Assembly (NCBI GenBank): GCA_004322085.1
Contig: SCRR01000295.1
Coordinates: 1-50,258, forward strand
Source of the DNA: Burkholderiaceae bacterium
GTDB lineage: Bacteria; Pseudomonadota; Gammaproteobacteria; Burkholderiales; Burkholderiaceae_C
Reading direction: 5' to 3'
Length of the DNA stretch: 50,258 nucleotides
The position numbers and the translations under genes were made by a program. Of the stretch, positions 43,853-50,258 are shown piece after piece. Position 1 is the first letter of the stretch. Every line of letters begins with the position of its first letter. Under the pieces are notes generated by a model. That model had not been told where the DNA came from. It did not search any database and saw only the letters and a list, made by a program, of their open reading frames with translations.

Positions 43853-44311
43853 ATGAACAAACCCATCTACGTGCTCAACGGTCCGAATCTGAATCGCCTC
43901 GGAATGCGCGAGCCGGAGATCTACGGCCGCACGACGCTGGCCCAGATCGAGGCGCTGTGCCGGCGGACCGCGGGAACGCAGCCGCTCGAGTTTCGCCAGA
44001 CAAACAGCGAGACCCAGATGATCGACTGGATCCACGAAGCCATCGATCGCGCCAGTGGCATCGTCATCAACCCGGCGGCCTACTCGTTCACCTCGATCGC
44101 CATCCTGGACGCGCTGAAAATGTTCCCCGGGCCGATCATCGAGTTGCACATCTCCAACATTCATCGCCGCGAAGAGATCTATCAACGCTCCCTGATGTCG
44201 CGTGCAGCGACAGCCGTGATCGCCGGCCTCGGCGCAAAGGGTTATTCCGCTGCCGTTCGGGCGATCGTGGATCTGATCGACGACGATCCCGTGGCACCAT
44301 CAGCGCCCTAG
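43853..44311 (+). CDS. Divergent type II 3-dehydroquinate dehydratase paralogue in TRAP operon
   Basis: A 152 aa protein from ATG 43853 with GGAGG upstream. The catalytic Arg19 and Tyr24 (MREPEIYG), Asn73, Asp86, Glu97 and His99 of type II dehydroquinases are kept. Several substrate contacts are not: the usual THTS histidine is Phe79 (SFTS), the second arginine of REEFR is Tyr110, and NHEGELID reads NSETQMID. The housekeeping copy at 13784 has all of these. Being last in a GntR-controlled TRAP operon, this copy is probably catabolic, acting on dehydroquinate-like acids or a different substrate. Confidence 0.85.
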   Translation: MNKPIYVLNGPNLNRLGMREPEIYGRTTLAQIEALCRRTAGTQPLEFRQTNSETQMIDWIHEAIDRASGIVINPAAYSFTSIAILDALKMFPGPIIELHISNIHRREEIYQRSLMSRAATAVIAGLGAKGYSAAVRAIVDLIDDDPVAPSAP

Positions 44312-44387
44312 CGATACCAGGCATCTGTCTGGCCTTGAACCGCTGGGCGCGGCAGAAGCCGCTGCGCCAGTGACCGATCTCCGACGA

Positions 44388-44417
44388 CCCGGCAAGCTGC
44401 GGTTCAAGCTTGCCGGG
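44388..44417 (+). terminator. Strong hairpin after the TRAP operon
   Basis: CCCGGCAAGCT (44388-44398) and AGCTTGCCGGG (44407-44417), a perfect 11 bp stem with an 8 nt loop, 76 bp after the aroQ-like stop. No T-tract follows. The rest of the 264 bp gap to xth holds a direct repeat GATACCAGGCA (44313 and 44485) and nothing else evident. Confidence 0.55.
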
Positions 44418-44575
44418 ATGTTGCGACTTTGGCACGCCCCGACGAACGATAATCCTGAGACGGCGCCCGTGCCACGCCGCCGGTGATACCAGGCACCGAG
44501 CAAGAGAGCGTAAAAGGTATGACGTAGGTGCAACGCCGAAATCTCACGCCCTGTAAATCCAATTCTTGAAAAGCC

Positions 44576-45346
44576 ATGAAACTCGCCACCTGGAATATCA
44601 ACTCTCTCACGGTACGGCTGCCGCAGGTACTGGATTGGCTGGCCGCCAATCCGGTGGACGTGCTGGCGCTGCAGGAATTGAAGATGACGGACGATAAATT
44701 CCCGGCTTCCGTGTTTCTGGAGGCGGGTTACCAAGCTCAATGCTTTGGCCAGAAAACCTACAACGGCGTGGCGCTGCTGTCGCGCAGCGCAGCCACCGAC
44801 GTGATCCGCAATATCCCCGGCTTCAGCGATGACCAGTCGCGCGTGCTATGCGGCACGATGGGCGGCGTGCGCGTGATCGGCGCGTACTTCCCGAACGGAC
44901 AGGCGCCGGGCACCGAGAAGTTCGAATACAAGATGCACTGGCTGCGCGCGCTGCGCGACTGGGTGCGTGAGGAACTTGCGGCGCATCCCCAACTGGTGCT
45001 GATGGGCGACTACAACATCACCTTCGACGACGCCGACGTGTGGGACCCGGAAGGGATGCGCGACCAGATCCATTGCACGGAAGAGGAGCGCTATCACCTG
45101 CGCGCGCTGATCGCGCTGGGCCTGAGCGATGCCCACCGGTTATTTCCGCAGCCCGAGAAAAGCTACAGCTGGTGGGACTACCGTGATTTTGGCTTTCGGC
45201 GCAATCACGGCATGCGCATCGATCACATCCTGGTCAGCGACGCGCTCAAGCCCAGGGTGCAAGGCTGCATCATCGACAAGGCGCCGCGCAAAAATGAACG
45301 CCCGAGCGATCACGCGCCGGTTGTCATGGATTTGCAGTTACTATAG
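44576..45346 (+). CDS. xthA: Exodeoxyribonuclease III family nuclease
   Basis: A 256 aa AP endonuclease/3'-5' exonuclease. Motifs are KLATWNINSLTVRL, ALQELKM (metal Glu), FPNGQ, LMGDYNI, SYSWWDYR, and the terminal RPSDHAPVVMDL with the catalytic His. It acts in base-excision repair. Its last two leucine codons and TAG stop lie in the dispersed repeat copy C. Confidence 0.95.
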   Translation: MKLATWNINSLTVRLPQVLDWLAANPVDVLALQELKMTDDKFPASVFLEAGYQAQCFGQKTYNGVALLSRSAATDVIRNIPGFSDDQSRVLCGTMGGVRVIGAYFPNGQAPGTEKFEYKMHWLRALRDWVREELAAHPQLVLMGDYNITFDDADVWDPEGMRDQIHCTEEERYHLRALIALGLSDAHRLFPQPEKSYSWWDYRDFGFRRNHGMRIDHILVSDALKPRVQGCIIDKAPRKNERPSDHAPVVMDLQLL

Positions 45347-45396
45347 TTTCGGTAGCCAATTGCGTATATCTATCAAGGGCTAGAGGCCGATTTCAT
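45337..45396 (+). repeat. AT-rich dispersed repeat, copy C (spans xth-ntrC gap)
   Basis: Runs from GTTACTATAG to CCGATTTCAT and contains GCGTATATC, shared with copy A, and CAAGGGCTAGAGGCC, shared with copy B. About 39 of 60 positions match copy A (hand count). It contains the xth stop codon (45344-45346) at one end and the ntrC stop codon (45393-45395) at the other, so the whole space between the convergent genes is repeat. Confidence 0.7.
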
Positions 45397-46940
45397 TCAA
45401 GGCCCAGCTCCTGGATCTTGCGCGTGATGGTGTTGCGGCCAATACCCAGCCGGTGCGCCGCCTCGATCCGCCGGCCCTTGGTGCTGGTCAGCGCCGTGAG
45501 GATCAGACGCGATTCGAAGCGGCGTGTGAGCTCATCCCACACATCAAGGCGTCCGGCGGCCAGCAGCGCTTGGGCCTCGGCGGCCAGCGCATGCTCCCAA
45601 CTTCCCGCGGGCACACTGGGCACGGTCATGCCCAATGCGGTATCGGCATCGGGAATCCATGGCGCTGCCGTCAGCGCCGCCGCTGCGGAATCCGCATGCG
45701 CGGCGGAATCGACCCGGTGTTGCCCTGTCGCTGTGGCGGGTGGTGGCTCCCAGCCCCGGCCCTGCACTGCCTGCAATACCTCGGGCGGCAGATCCTTGGG
45801 TTCTATCACCTGGGCTGGCGCCATCACGGTCAACCAGTGGCAGATGTTCTCGAGTTGGCGCACGTTGCCAGGGAAATCAAACGCACCCAGGTGGGCCAGC
45901 GCCGCATCGGAAATGCGCTTGGGGTCGATGCCGAGCTGCCTGGCGCTTTGCTGCAGGAAGTGGCGTGTCAGCGTGGGAATGTCTTCGCGGCGCTCGCGCA
46001 GTGCCGGCAGGCGCAGCCGAATCACGTTCAGGCGGTGGAACAGGTCCTCGCGGAAAGCGCCGTCCTTGACGCGCTGCTCCAGATCCTGATGCGTGGCGGC
46101 GATCACGCGCACATTGGTCTTGACGGCCGTGTGGCCGCCGACCCGGTAGAAATGCCCGTCCGAGAGCACGCGCAGCAGGCGCGTCTGCAAGTCAAACGGC
46201 ATGTCGCCAATCTCGTCGAGGAACAGCGTGCCGCCGTCGGCCTGCTCGAAGCGTCCGCGGCGCATGGTTTGCGCACCGGTGAAGGCGCCGCGCTCGTGGC
46301 CAAACAATTCAGATTCGAGCAAGTCTTTGGGAATCGCCGCCGTGTTGATGGCCACGAAGGGGCCGTTGTGGCCGGTGTCGCCGCGCGGCGAATGCCTGTG
46401 CAGGGCGCGGGCCACCAGTTCCTTGCCCGAGCCGGATTCGCCGGTGATCATGACGGTGACGTTGCTCTGGGACAGGCGACCGATGGCGCGGAACACGTCC
46501 TGCATGGCGGGCGCCTGGCCCAGCATTTCGGGCGCCTCGGCCATGTGCTCTTCGGCCACCTCCTCGCGCTGGCTCTCTTCGACCGCGCGGCGGATCAACT
46601 CCACCGCCTTGGGCAAATCGAAGGGTTTGGGCAGGTACTCGAACGCGCCGCCCTGAAAGGCCGAGACGGCGCTGTCCAGGTCCGAGAACGCCGTCATGAT
46701 GATGACCGGCAGGCCCGGATGCCGGGCTTTGACCTTTTCGAGGAGGTCCAGACCCGTGCCTCCCGGCATGCGGATGTCGCTCACCAGCACCTGGGGGCCG
46801 CCGTCCGCATTTTCGTCGAGGGCGCAGAGCACATCGCGCGGGTTGGTGAAGCTGCGCGTGGGCAGGTCTTCGCGCAGCAGCGCCTTCTCCAGCACGAAGC
46901 GGATCGACTGGTCATCATCAACTATCCAGATCGGCTTCAT
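45393..46940 (-). CDS. glnG: Nitrogen regulator NtrC (sigma-54 activator)
   Basis: A 515 aa response regulator. The receiver domain (1-120) has phospho-acceptor Asp in VSDIRMPGG; the AAA+ domain has GESGSGKE (Walker A), GAFTGA (sigma-54 contact, [11 protein letters not shown]) and Walker [10 protein letters not shown]; the Fis-type helix-turn-helix is [22 protein letters not shown] long Ala/Pro-rich linker (about 400-450) precedes the HTH. Phosphorylated by NtrB under nitrogen limitation, it drives genes such as glnA. It lies 28 bp after ntrB. Confidence 0.96.
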   Translation of the reverse strand: MKPIWIVDDDQSIRFVLEKALLREDLPTRSFTNPRDVLCALDENADGGPQVLVSDIRMPGGTGLDLLEKVKARHPGLPVIIMTAFSDLDSAVSAFQGGAFEYLPKPFDLPKAVELIRRAVEESQREEVAEEHMAEAPEMLGQAPAMQDVFRAIGRLSQSNVTVMITGESGSGKELVARALHRHSPRGDTGHNGPFVAINTAAIPKDLLESELFGHERGAFTGAQTMRRGRFEQADGGTLFLDEIGDMPFDLQTRLLRVLSDGHFYRVGGHTAVKTNVRVIAATHQDLEQRVKDGAFREDLFHRLNVIRLRLPALRERREDIPTLTRHFLQQSARQLGIDPKRISDAALAHLGAFDFPGNVRQLENICHWLTVMAPAQVIEPKDLPPEVLQAVQGRGWEPPPATATGQHRVDSAAHADSAAAALTAAPWIPDADTALGMTVPSVPAGSWEHALAAEAQALLAAGRLDVWDELTRRFESRLILTALTSTKGRRIEAAHRLGIGRNTITRKIQELGLE

Positions 46941-46968
46941 GGCTTGTCTGTCACCTCAGGTCAAACGG

Positions 46969-48042
46969 TCAGGGCAATGGAATCTGCATCTTGAAATCCG
47001 TGCGACCCGCCGCGCTGTCGCACTCGATCAGGCCGTGGTGCTGCTGCACAAAAGTTTGTGCCAGCGTCAAACCCAGCCCGGAGCCGCCGTCCCGGCCCGA
47101 CACCAACGGGAAGAAAATGCGGTCCTTGATCGAGTCCGGCACGCCGGGCCCATTGTCGATGACATGCAATTCCAGTGCCAGGCGGTAGCGCTGCTTGCCG
47201 AAAGTCACCTGGCGTGCAATCCGGGTGCGCAAAATGATCTGCGCATCACCTGCCCCGATGCGTTCGGCCAGCGCCTGTGCGGCGTTGTGAACGATATTGA
47301 GCAGCGCCTGGATCAGCTGCTCACGGTCGCCACGAAACTCGGGGATCGATGTGTCGTAGTCCTGAACCACCTGCAAGCCCTTGGGGAATTCCGCCTGGAT
47401 CAGTGCGCGCACGCGCTCGCACACCTCGTGGATGTTCACGTCTCCCACCACGTGCGGCTTGCGATGCGGCGCGAGCAGCCGGTCCACCAGGGTTTGCAGG
47501 CGATCGGCCTCGTGGATGATGACTTGCGTGTACTCGGTCAACTCGCGCGAGTCGATCTCCATCTGCAGCAGTTGGGCGGCGCCGCGGATGCCGCCCAGGG
47601 GATTCTTGATCTCGTGCGCCAGGTTGCGGATCAGTTCCTTGTTCGCCTGGGCCTGGTCGAGCAGCCGCTCCTCGCGATCCTGCCGGGCCTGTTGCTCGAG
47701 TGGTAGCAGCTCGACGATGATCTCGCTGTGCTTTTCGGTTTGCGCCACGATCACGTGCACCGGAATGGGCTCGTGGTTGAGGCGATGCAGCAACGCGTCA
47801 TAGCGCAGCGCCGCAAACTCGTTGCTGTCGGCGCCGCTGAGGGCATTCCTCAGGACGCGGGGCTCGGTGAAGAAGCCGGCGAACTGCGAGCCTTCGATGG
47901 TGCGACGCGACGCGCCAATGGCGTCTTCGAGCGCCGAATTGGCAAACAGCACTGTCCCGTCGCTGTGCACGACGGCGACCAGCGTCGCCAGCAGGTCGAA
48001 CGCCTGAAAGCGCGATGCAGTGGGGGGTTCAGACTTTCTCAA
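46969..48042 (-). CDS. glnL: Nitrogen sensor kinase NtrB
   Basis: A 357 aa histidine kinase: PAS domain (about 10-110), then phospho-acceptor His in RNLAHEIKNPLGGIRGA, and ATPase blocks (N box around LLNIVHNAAQAL, G1 VIDNGPGVPD, G2 SGRDGGSGLGL). There are no membrane segments, so it is cytoplasmic and controlled by PII. The start is TTG at 48042, 5 bp after the stop of the upstream gene with AGGTGG just before it, so translation is probably coupled. Confidence 0.95.
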   Translation of the reverse strand: MRKSEPPTASRFQAFDLLATLVAVVHSDGTVLFANSALEDAIGASRRTIEGSQFAGFFTEPRVLRNALSGADSNEFAALRYDALLHRLNHEPIPVHVIVAQTEKHSEIIVELLPLEQQARQDREERLLDQAQANKELIRNLAHEIKNPLGGIRGAAQLLQMEIDSRELTEYTQVIIHEADRLQTLVDRLLAPHRKPHVVGDVNIHEVCERVRALIQAEFPKGLQVVQDYDTSIPEFRGDREQLIQALLNIVHNAAQALAERIGAGDAQIILRTRIARQVTFGKQRYRLALELHVIDNGPGVPDSIKDRIFFPLVSGRDGGSGLGLTLAQTFVQQHHGLIECDSAAGRTDFKMQIPLP

Positions 48043-48047
48043 GCCAC

Positions 48048-48539
48048 CTATTGTGCAGCGGGAAGGCGCGCGAGTTCGCGCTGGATGCCCGCAATATCGC
48101 TCTGGTTGCGGTCTATGCCGGCCTTCATATCGGCGATGCGATCAAGGTATTTCTGGTGGTTGCGATGCTCGGGGCCCAGCATTTCGGGCTCGCCATTGTT
48201 GTATTGGGCGAGCAGCTCTGTCTGCCGGGCCTGGGCCTTGCTCAGCTCAGACTCCAGGATGGCACGCGCGTCCGCATCGCGAGCCCGTTGGTCGGCCGCG
48301 CCGACCCGCGGCTGGGAGGCAGCGCCGGCGCGCGTGGGTGCGGCAGCCGGGGTGGGCCGGGGGCCCGGCACAATGGTGATGTTGCCACCTGCAAAGGGCT
48401 TGCAGCCACGGGCCTTTGCATCGGACGCATTGTTGGTGTACTCATTGCCACAGCGGTAGATTTGGCCCTGCGCAAAGCTGCTCGAGGCAAGCAGCACGGC
48501 GGCGAAGGGCAGAAGTGAGATCAATAGTGTTTTTTTCAT
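48048..48539 (-). CDS. DUF4124-like exported protein upstream of ntrB
   Basis: A 163 aa protein from ATG 48539; the frame is open upstream to 48662 but without signal-peptide character. Residues 1-22 are a Sec signal (MKKTLLISLLPF..SSFAQG). Then comes a DUF4124-like segment QIYRCGNEYTNNASDAKARGC, a Pro/Ala linker, and a C-terminal coiled-coil-like helix (about 90-160). Placement between glnA and ntrB is, from memory, common in Comamonadaceae. No function known. Confidence 0.8.
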   Translation of the reverse strand: MKKTLLISLLPFAAVLLASSSFAQGQIYRCGNEYTNNASDAKARGCKPFAGGNITIVPGPRPTPAAAPTRAGAASQPRVGAADQRARDADARAILESELSKAQARQTELLAQYNNGEPEMLGPEHRNHQKYLDRIADMKAGIDRNQSDIAGIQRELARLPAAQ

Positions 48540-48660
48540 ACGCTTTCCGAGCATGACACGCTGCAGGAAGTTCATTGAAGTATCACCCAATCGACTTCGA
48601 ACGCAAAATCCACCTTGCTGCACGCGCCCGCAGTCAACTGCTGCCAGCGCCCGTCCGCCC

Positions 48661-48692
48661 AAAAAAGAGGGCGGCCCGGGCCGCCCTCTTTT
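48661..48692. terminator. Bidirectional rho-independent terminator of glnA
   Basis: A perfect 22 bp palindrome GAGGGCGGCCCGGGCCGCCC.. (48667-48688) flanked by six A on the left and four T on the right. It lies 15 bp after the glnA stop on the minus strand, where it reads as a GC-rich stem followed by six T. Confidence 0.9.
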
Positions 48693-48706
48693 CGGTCCGG
48701 CAGCAA

Positions 48707-50122
48707 TTACAAAGAGTAATACATGTCGAACTCAATGGGATGCGTGGCCATGCGCAGACGCGTGACCTCACCCATCTTCAACTCGATATAGGCGTCCAGC
48801 ATGCTGTCGGAGAAGACGCCGCCCTTGGTCAGGAAGCCGCGCTCGGCGTCCAGGCAATCCAGTGCCTGGTCCAGGCTGTGGCAGACAGTGGGTACCTTGG
48901 CGTCTTCCTCGGGGGGCAGATGGTACAGGTCCTTGGTGGCTGCTTCACCGGGGTGAATCTTGTTTTCGACACCATCCAGGCCCGCCATCAACAGTGCCGC
49001 AAAACCGAGGTAGGGGTTCATCAGCGGATCGGGGAAGCGCGCCTCCACGCGGCGACCCTTGGGGTTGGCCACATAGGGGATCCGGATCGACGCCGAGCGG
49101 TTCTTCGCCGAATACGCGAGCTTCACGGGAGCTTCGTAGCCAGGCACCAGGCGTTTGTAGCTGTTGGTGCCGGGATTCGTGATGGCATTGAGCGCGCGCG
49201 CATGTTTGATGATGCCGCCGATGTAATACAGCGCGAAGTCCGACAGGCCGGCGTAGCCGTCGCCGGCAAACAGGTTCTTGCCATCTTTCCAGACCGACTG
49301 GTGCACGTGCATGCCCGAGCCGTTGTCGCCCACGATGGGCTTGGGCATGAAGGTGGCGGTTTTGCCATAGGTGTTGGCCACGTTCCAGACCACGTACTTG
49401 AGCACCTGGGTCCAGTCGGCGCGCTCCACCAGCGTGCTGAACTTGGTACCGATTTCGTTCTGGCCGGCGCCACCCACTTCGTGGTGGAACACTTCCACGG
49501 GAACACCCAGTGACTCGAGAACCAGCGCTATTTCGGCGCGCAGGTCCTGCGTGCTGTCGACCGGCGGCACGGGAAAGTAACCGCCCTTGACGGTGGGACG
49601 ATGGCCGCGGTTGCCGCCCTCGAGCTTTTTGCCGCTGTTCCAGGGTGCCTCGTATTCGTCGATCTTGACAAACGTGCCCGACATGTCGGTGTTCCAGCGC
49701 ACGTCGTCGAAGATGAAGAATTCGGGTTCCGGCCCGAAGAAGGCAGTGTCGCCGATGCCGGACGCCTTGAGATACGCTTCGGCGCGCTTGGCGATCGAGC
49801 GTGGGTCGCGGTCATAGGCCTTGCCATCGCCGGGCTCGAGCACATCACAGCTCATGAACAGCGTGGTCTCTTCGTAAAACGGGTCGATGTTGGCGGTGTT
49901 GGCGTCCGGCATCAGCAGCATGTCGGAGGCCTCGATGCCCTTCCAGCCACCAATGGACGAACCGTCGAACGCATGGCCGGCACTGAACTTGTCTTCATCA
50001 AAGTGCGAAGTTGGCACAGTCACGTGCTGCTCTTTGCCACGCGTGTCGGTGAAACGGAAGTCGACAAACTTGACTTCGTTTTCCTTCACCATTTTCATCA
50101 CGTCTGCGACGGTCTTTGCCAT
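48707..50122 (-). CDS. glnA: Glutamine synthetase type I
   Basis: A 471 aa enzyme from ATG 50122 with AGGAG six bases upstream. It has the GSI blocks: [39 protein letters not shown], the ATP loop [21 protein letters not shown], and [17 protein letters not shown]. The adenylylation tyrosine is Tyr400 ([10 protein letters not shown]), so activity is set by GlnE as in enteric bacteria. It makes glutamine from glutamate and ammonia. Transcription from a sigma-54 promoter under NtrC is expected. Confidence 0.98.
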   Translation of the reverse strand: MAKTVADVMKMVKENEVKFVDFRFTDTRGKEQHVTVPTSHFDEDKFSAGHAFDGSSIGGWKGIEASDMLLMPDANTANIDPFYEETTLFMSCDVLEPGDGKAYDRDPRSIAKRAEAYLKASGIGDTAFFGPEPEFFIFDDVRWNTDMSGTFVKIDEYEAPWNSGKKLEGGNRGHRPTVKGGYFPVPPVDSTQDLRAEIALVLESLGVPVEVFHHEVGGAGQNEIGTKFSTLVERADWTQVLKYVVWNVANTYGKTATFMPKPIVGDNGSGMHVHQSVWKDGKNLFAGDGYAGLSDFALYYIGGIIKHARALNAITNPGTNSYKRLVPGYEAPVKLAYSAKNRSASIRIPYVANPKGRRVEARFPDPLMNPYLGFAALLMAGLDGVENKIHPGEAATKDLYHLPPEEDAKVPTVCHSLDQALDCLDAERGFLTKGGVFSDSMLDAYIELKMGEVTRLRMATHPIEFDMYYSL

Positions 50123-50173
50123 CAATTTCTCCTGGTTGGAAGTTGGTTAAAAATTCGGGGGGCGAGCAGGTAA

Positions 50174-50189
50174 TGCAGTTTCTGTGCCA
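50174..50189 (-). promoter_or_regulatory. Sigma-54 promoter of glnA
   Basis: On the minus strand TGGCACAGAAACTGCA matches the sigma-54 consensus TGGCACGNNNNTTGCW with exact GG-N10-GC spacing. The -12 GC (50175-50176) places the start site about 40 bases before the glnA ATG at 50122. NtrC, its expected activator, is encoded in this window. No clear NtrC site is visible in the short upstream remainder. Confidence 0.85.
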
Positions 50190-50258
50190 AAGCCGGTTCG
50201 TCTGACATTGGCGAAGTCTCGTATTTTGCCTTGCGGCAACACGCTACTGCCGAGCCGG

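Noticed and set aside
44313-44495. Direct repeat GATACCAGGCA at 44313 and 44485
   Set aside because: Only 11 bp, no flanking element or coding remnant between the copies; it could be chance or two regulatory sites.
1-50258. CRISPR arrays, tRNA or rRNA genes, insertion sequences, prophage or toxin-antitoxin genes
   Set aside because: No regularly spaced repeats, cloverleaf sequences, transposase motifs or phage proteins were recognised on either strand.

Overview
The window looks like chromosomal DNA of a betaproteobacterium of the order Burkholderiales, most likely the family Comamonadaceae (Polaromonas, Variovorax or Rhodoferax type). The reasons are high G+C with strong GC3 bias, the glnA / DUF4124-like protein / ntrB / ntrC order, Bug-type solute-binding proteins, a thiolase next to a phasin, and a degenerate AT-rich element of about 60 bp that I associate from memory with Comamonadaceae. 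Genus is not resolved. No tRNA, rRNA, CRISPR array, transposase, phage gene or defence system was seen.

Layout. 1-3949 (minus): an arylmalonate decarboxylase homologue (cut by the window edge), a Bug/TctC solute-binding protein, an enolase-superfamily enzyme and a LysR regulator, probably an uptake-and-degradation unit for a small carboxylic acid. 4079-7510: a PobA-like flavin hydroxylase and the two subunits of an extradiol LigAB dioxygenase, divergent from an AraC regulator. 7721-8824: two small envelope proteins. 8844-11327: an MCE lipid-transport set (permease, MCE protein, lipoprotein) without an ATPase gene. 11439-14227: a DUF3761-like protein, a YeaQ-like membrane protein, a metallophosphoesterase, a hydrolase remnant, arfB and aroQ. 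14343-18439: aldo/keto reductase, aroC, MFS exporter, CBS-domain protein. 18599-22131: metY, an alpha/beta hydrolase and a cytochrome P450. 22168-29174: purine catabolism (NCS2 permease, guanine deaminase, xanthine dehydrogenase subunits). 29181-36739: housekeeping and hypothetical genes (thioredoxin-like, YihY, DUF2069, a GlcD-type oxidase, redoxin, lipase, TMEM175-like channel, VOC, MAPEG). 36910-38204: thyA-folA. 38270-39970: thiolase and phasin, polyhydroxyalkanoate related. 40139-44311: a GntR regulator divergent from a TRAP transporter operon that ends in a second, divergent aroQ. 44576-50122: xth, ntrC, ntrB, a DUF4124-like protein and glnA with a near-consensus sigma-54 promoter.

How the parts work together. 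Three modules look like substrate-specific catabolic units with their own regulator and, in two cases, a transporter: the arylmalonate-type cluster, the PobA/LigAB cluster, and the TRAP/AroQ2 cluster. In each, an enzyme of a familiar family has substitutions at residues that define the family's usual chemistry. I regard these as the most promising places for undescribed activities. The nitrogen block is coherent: NtrB/NtrC, encoded here, would activate glnA through the sigma-54 promoter at 50174-50189.

The second notable theme is the dispersed AT-rich element. Four copies were found by eye. One is translated in frame inside the P450, one spans the whole gap between the convergent xth and ntrC genes and supplies both stop codons, and two supply the stop codon of a neighbouring gene. 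All comparisons are from reading the sequence and from memory of protein families; no database search was run.
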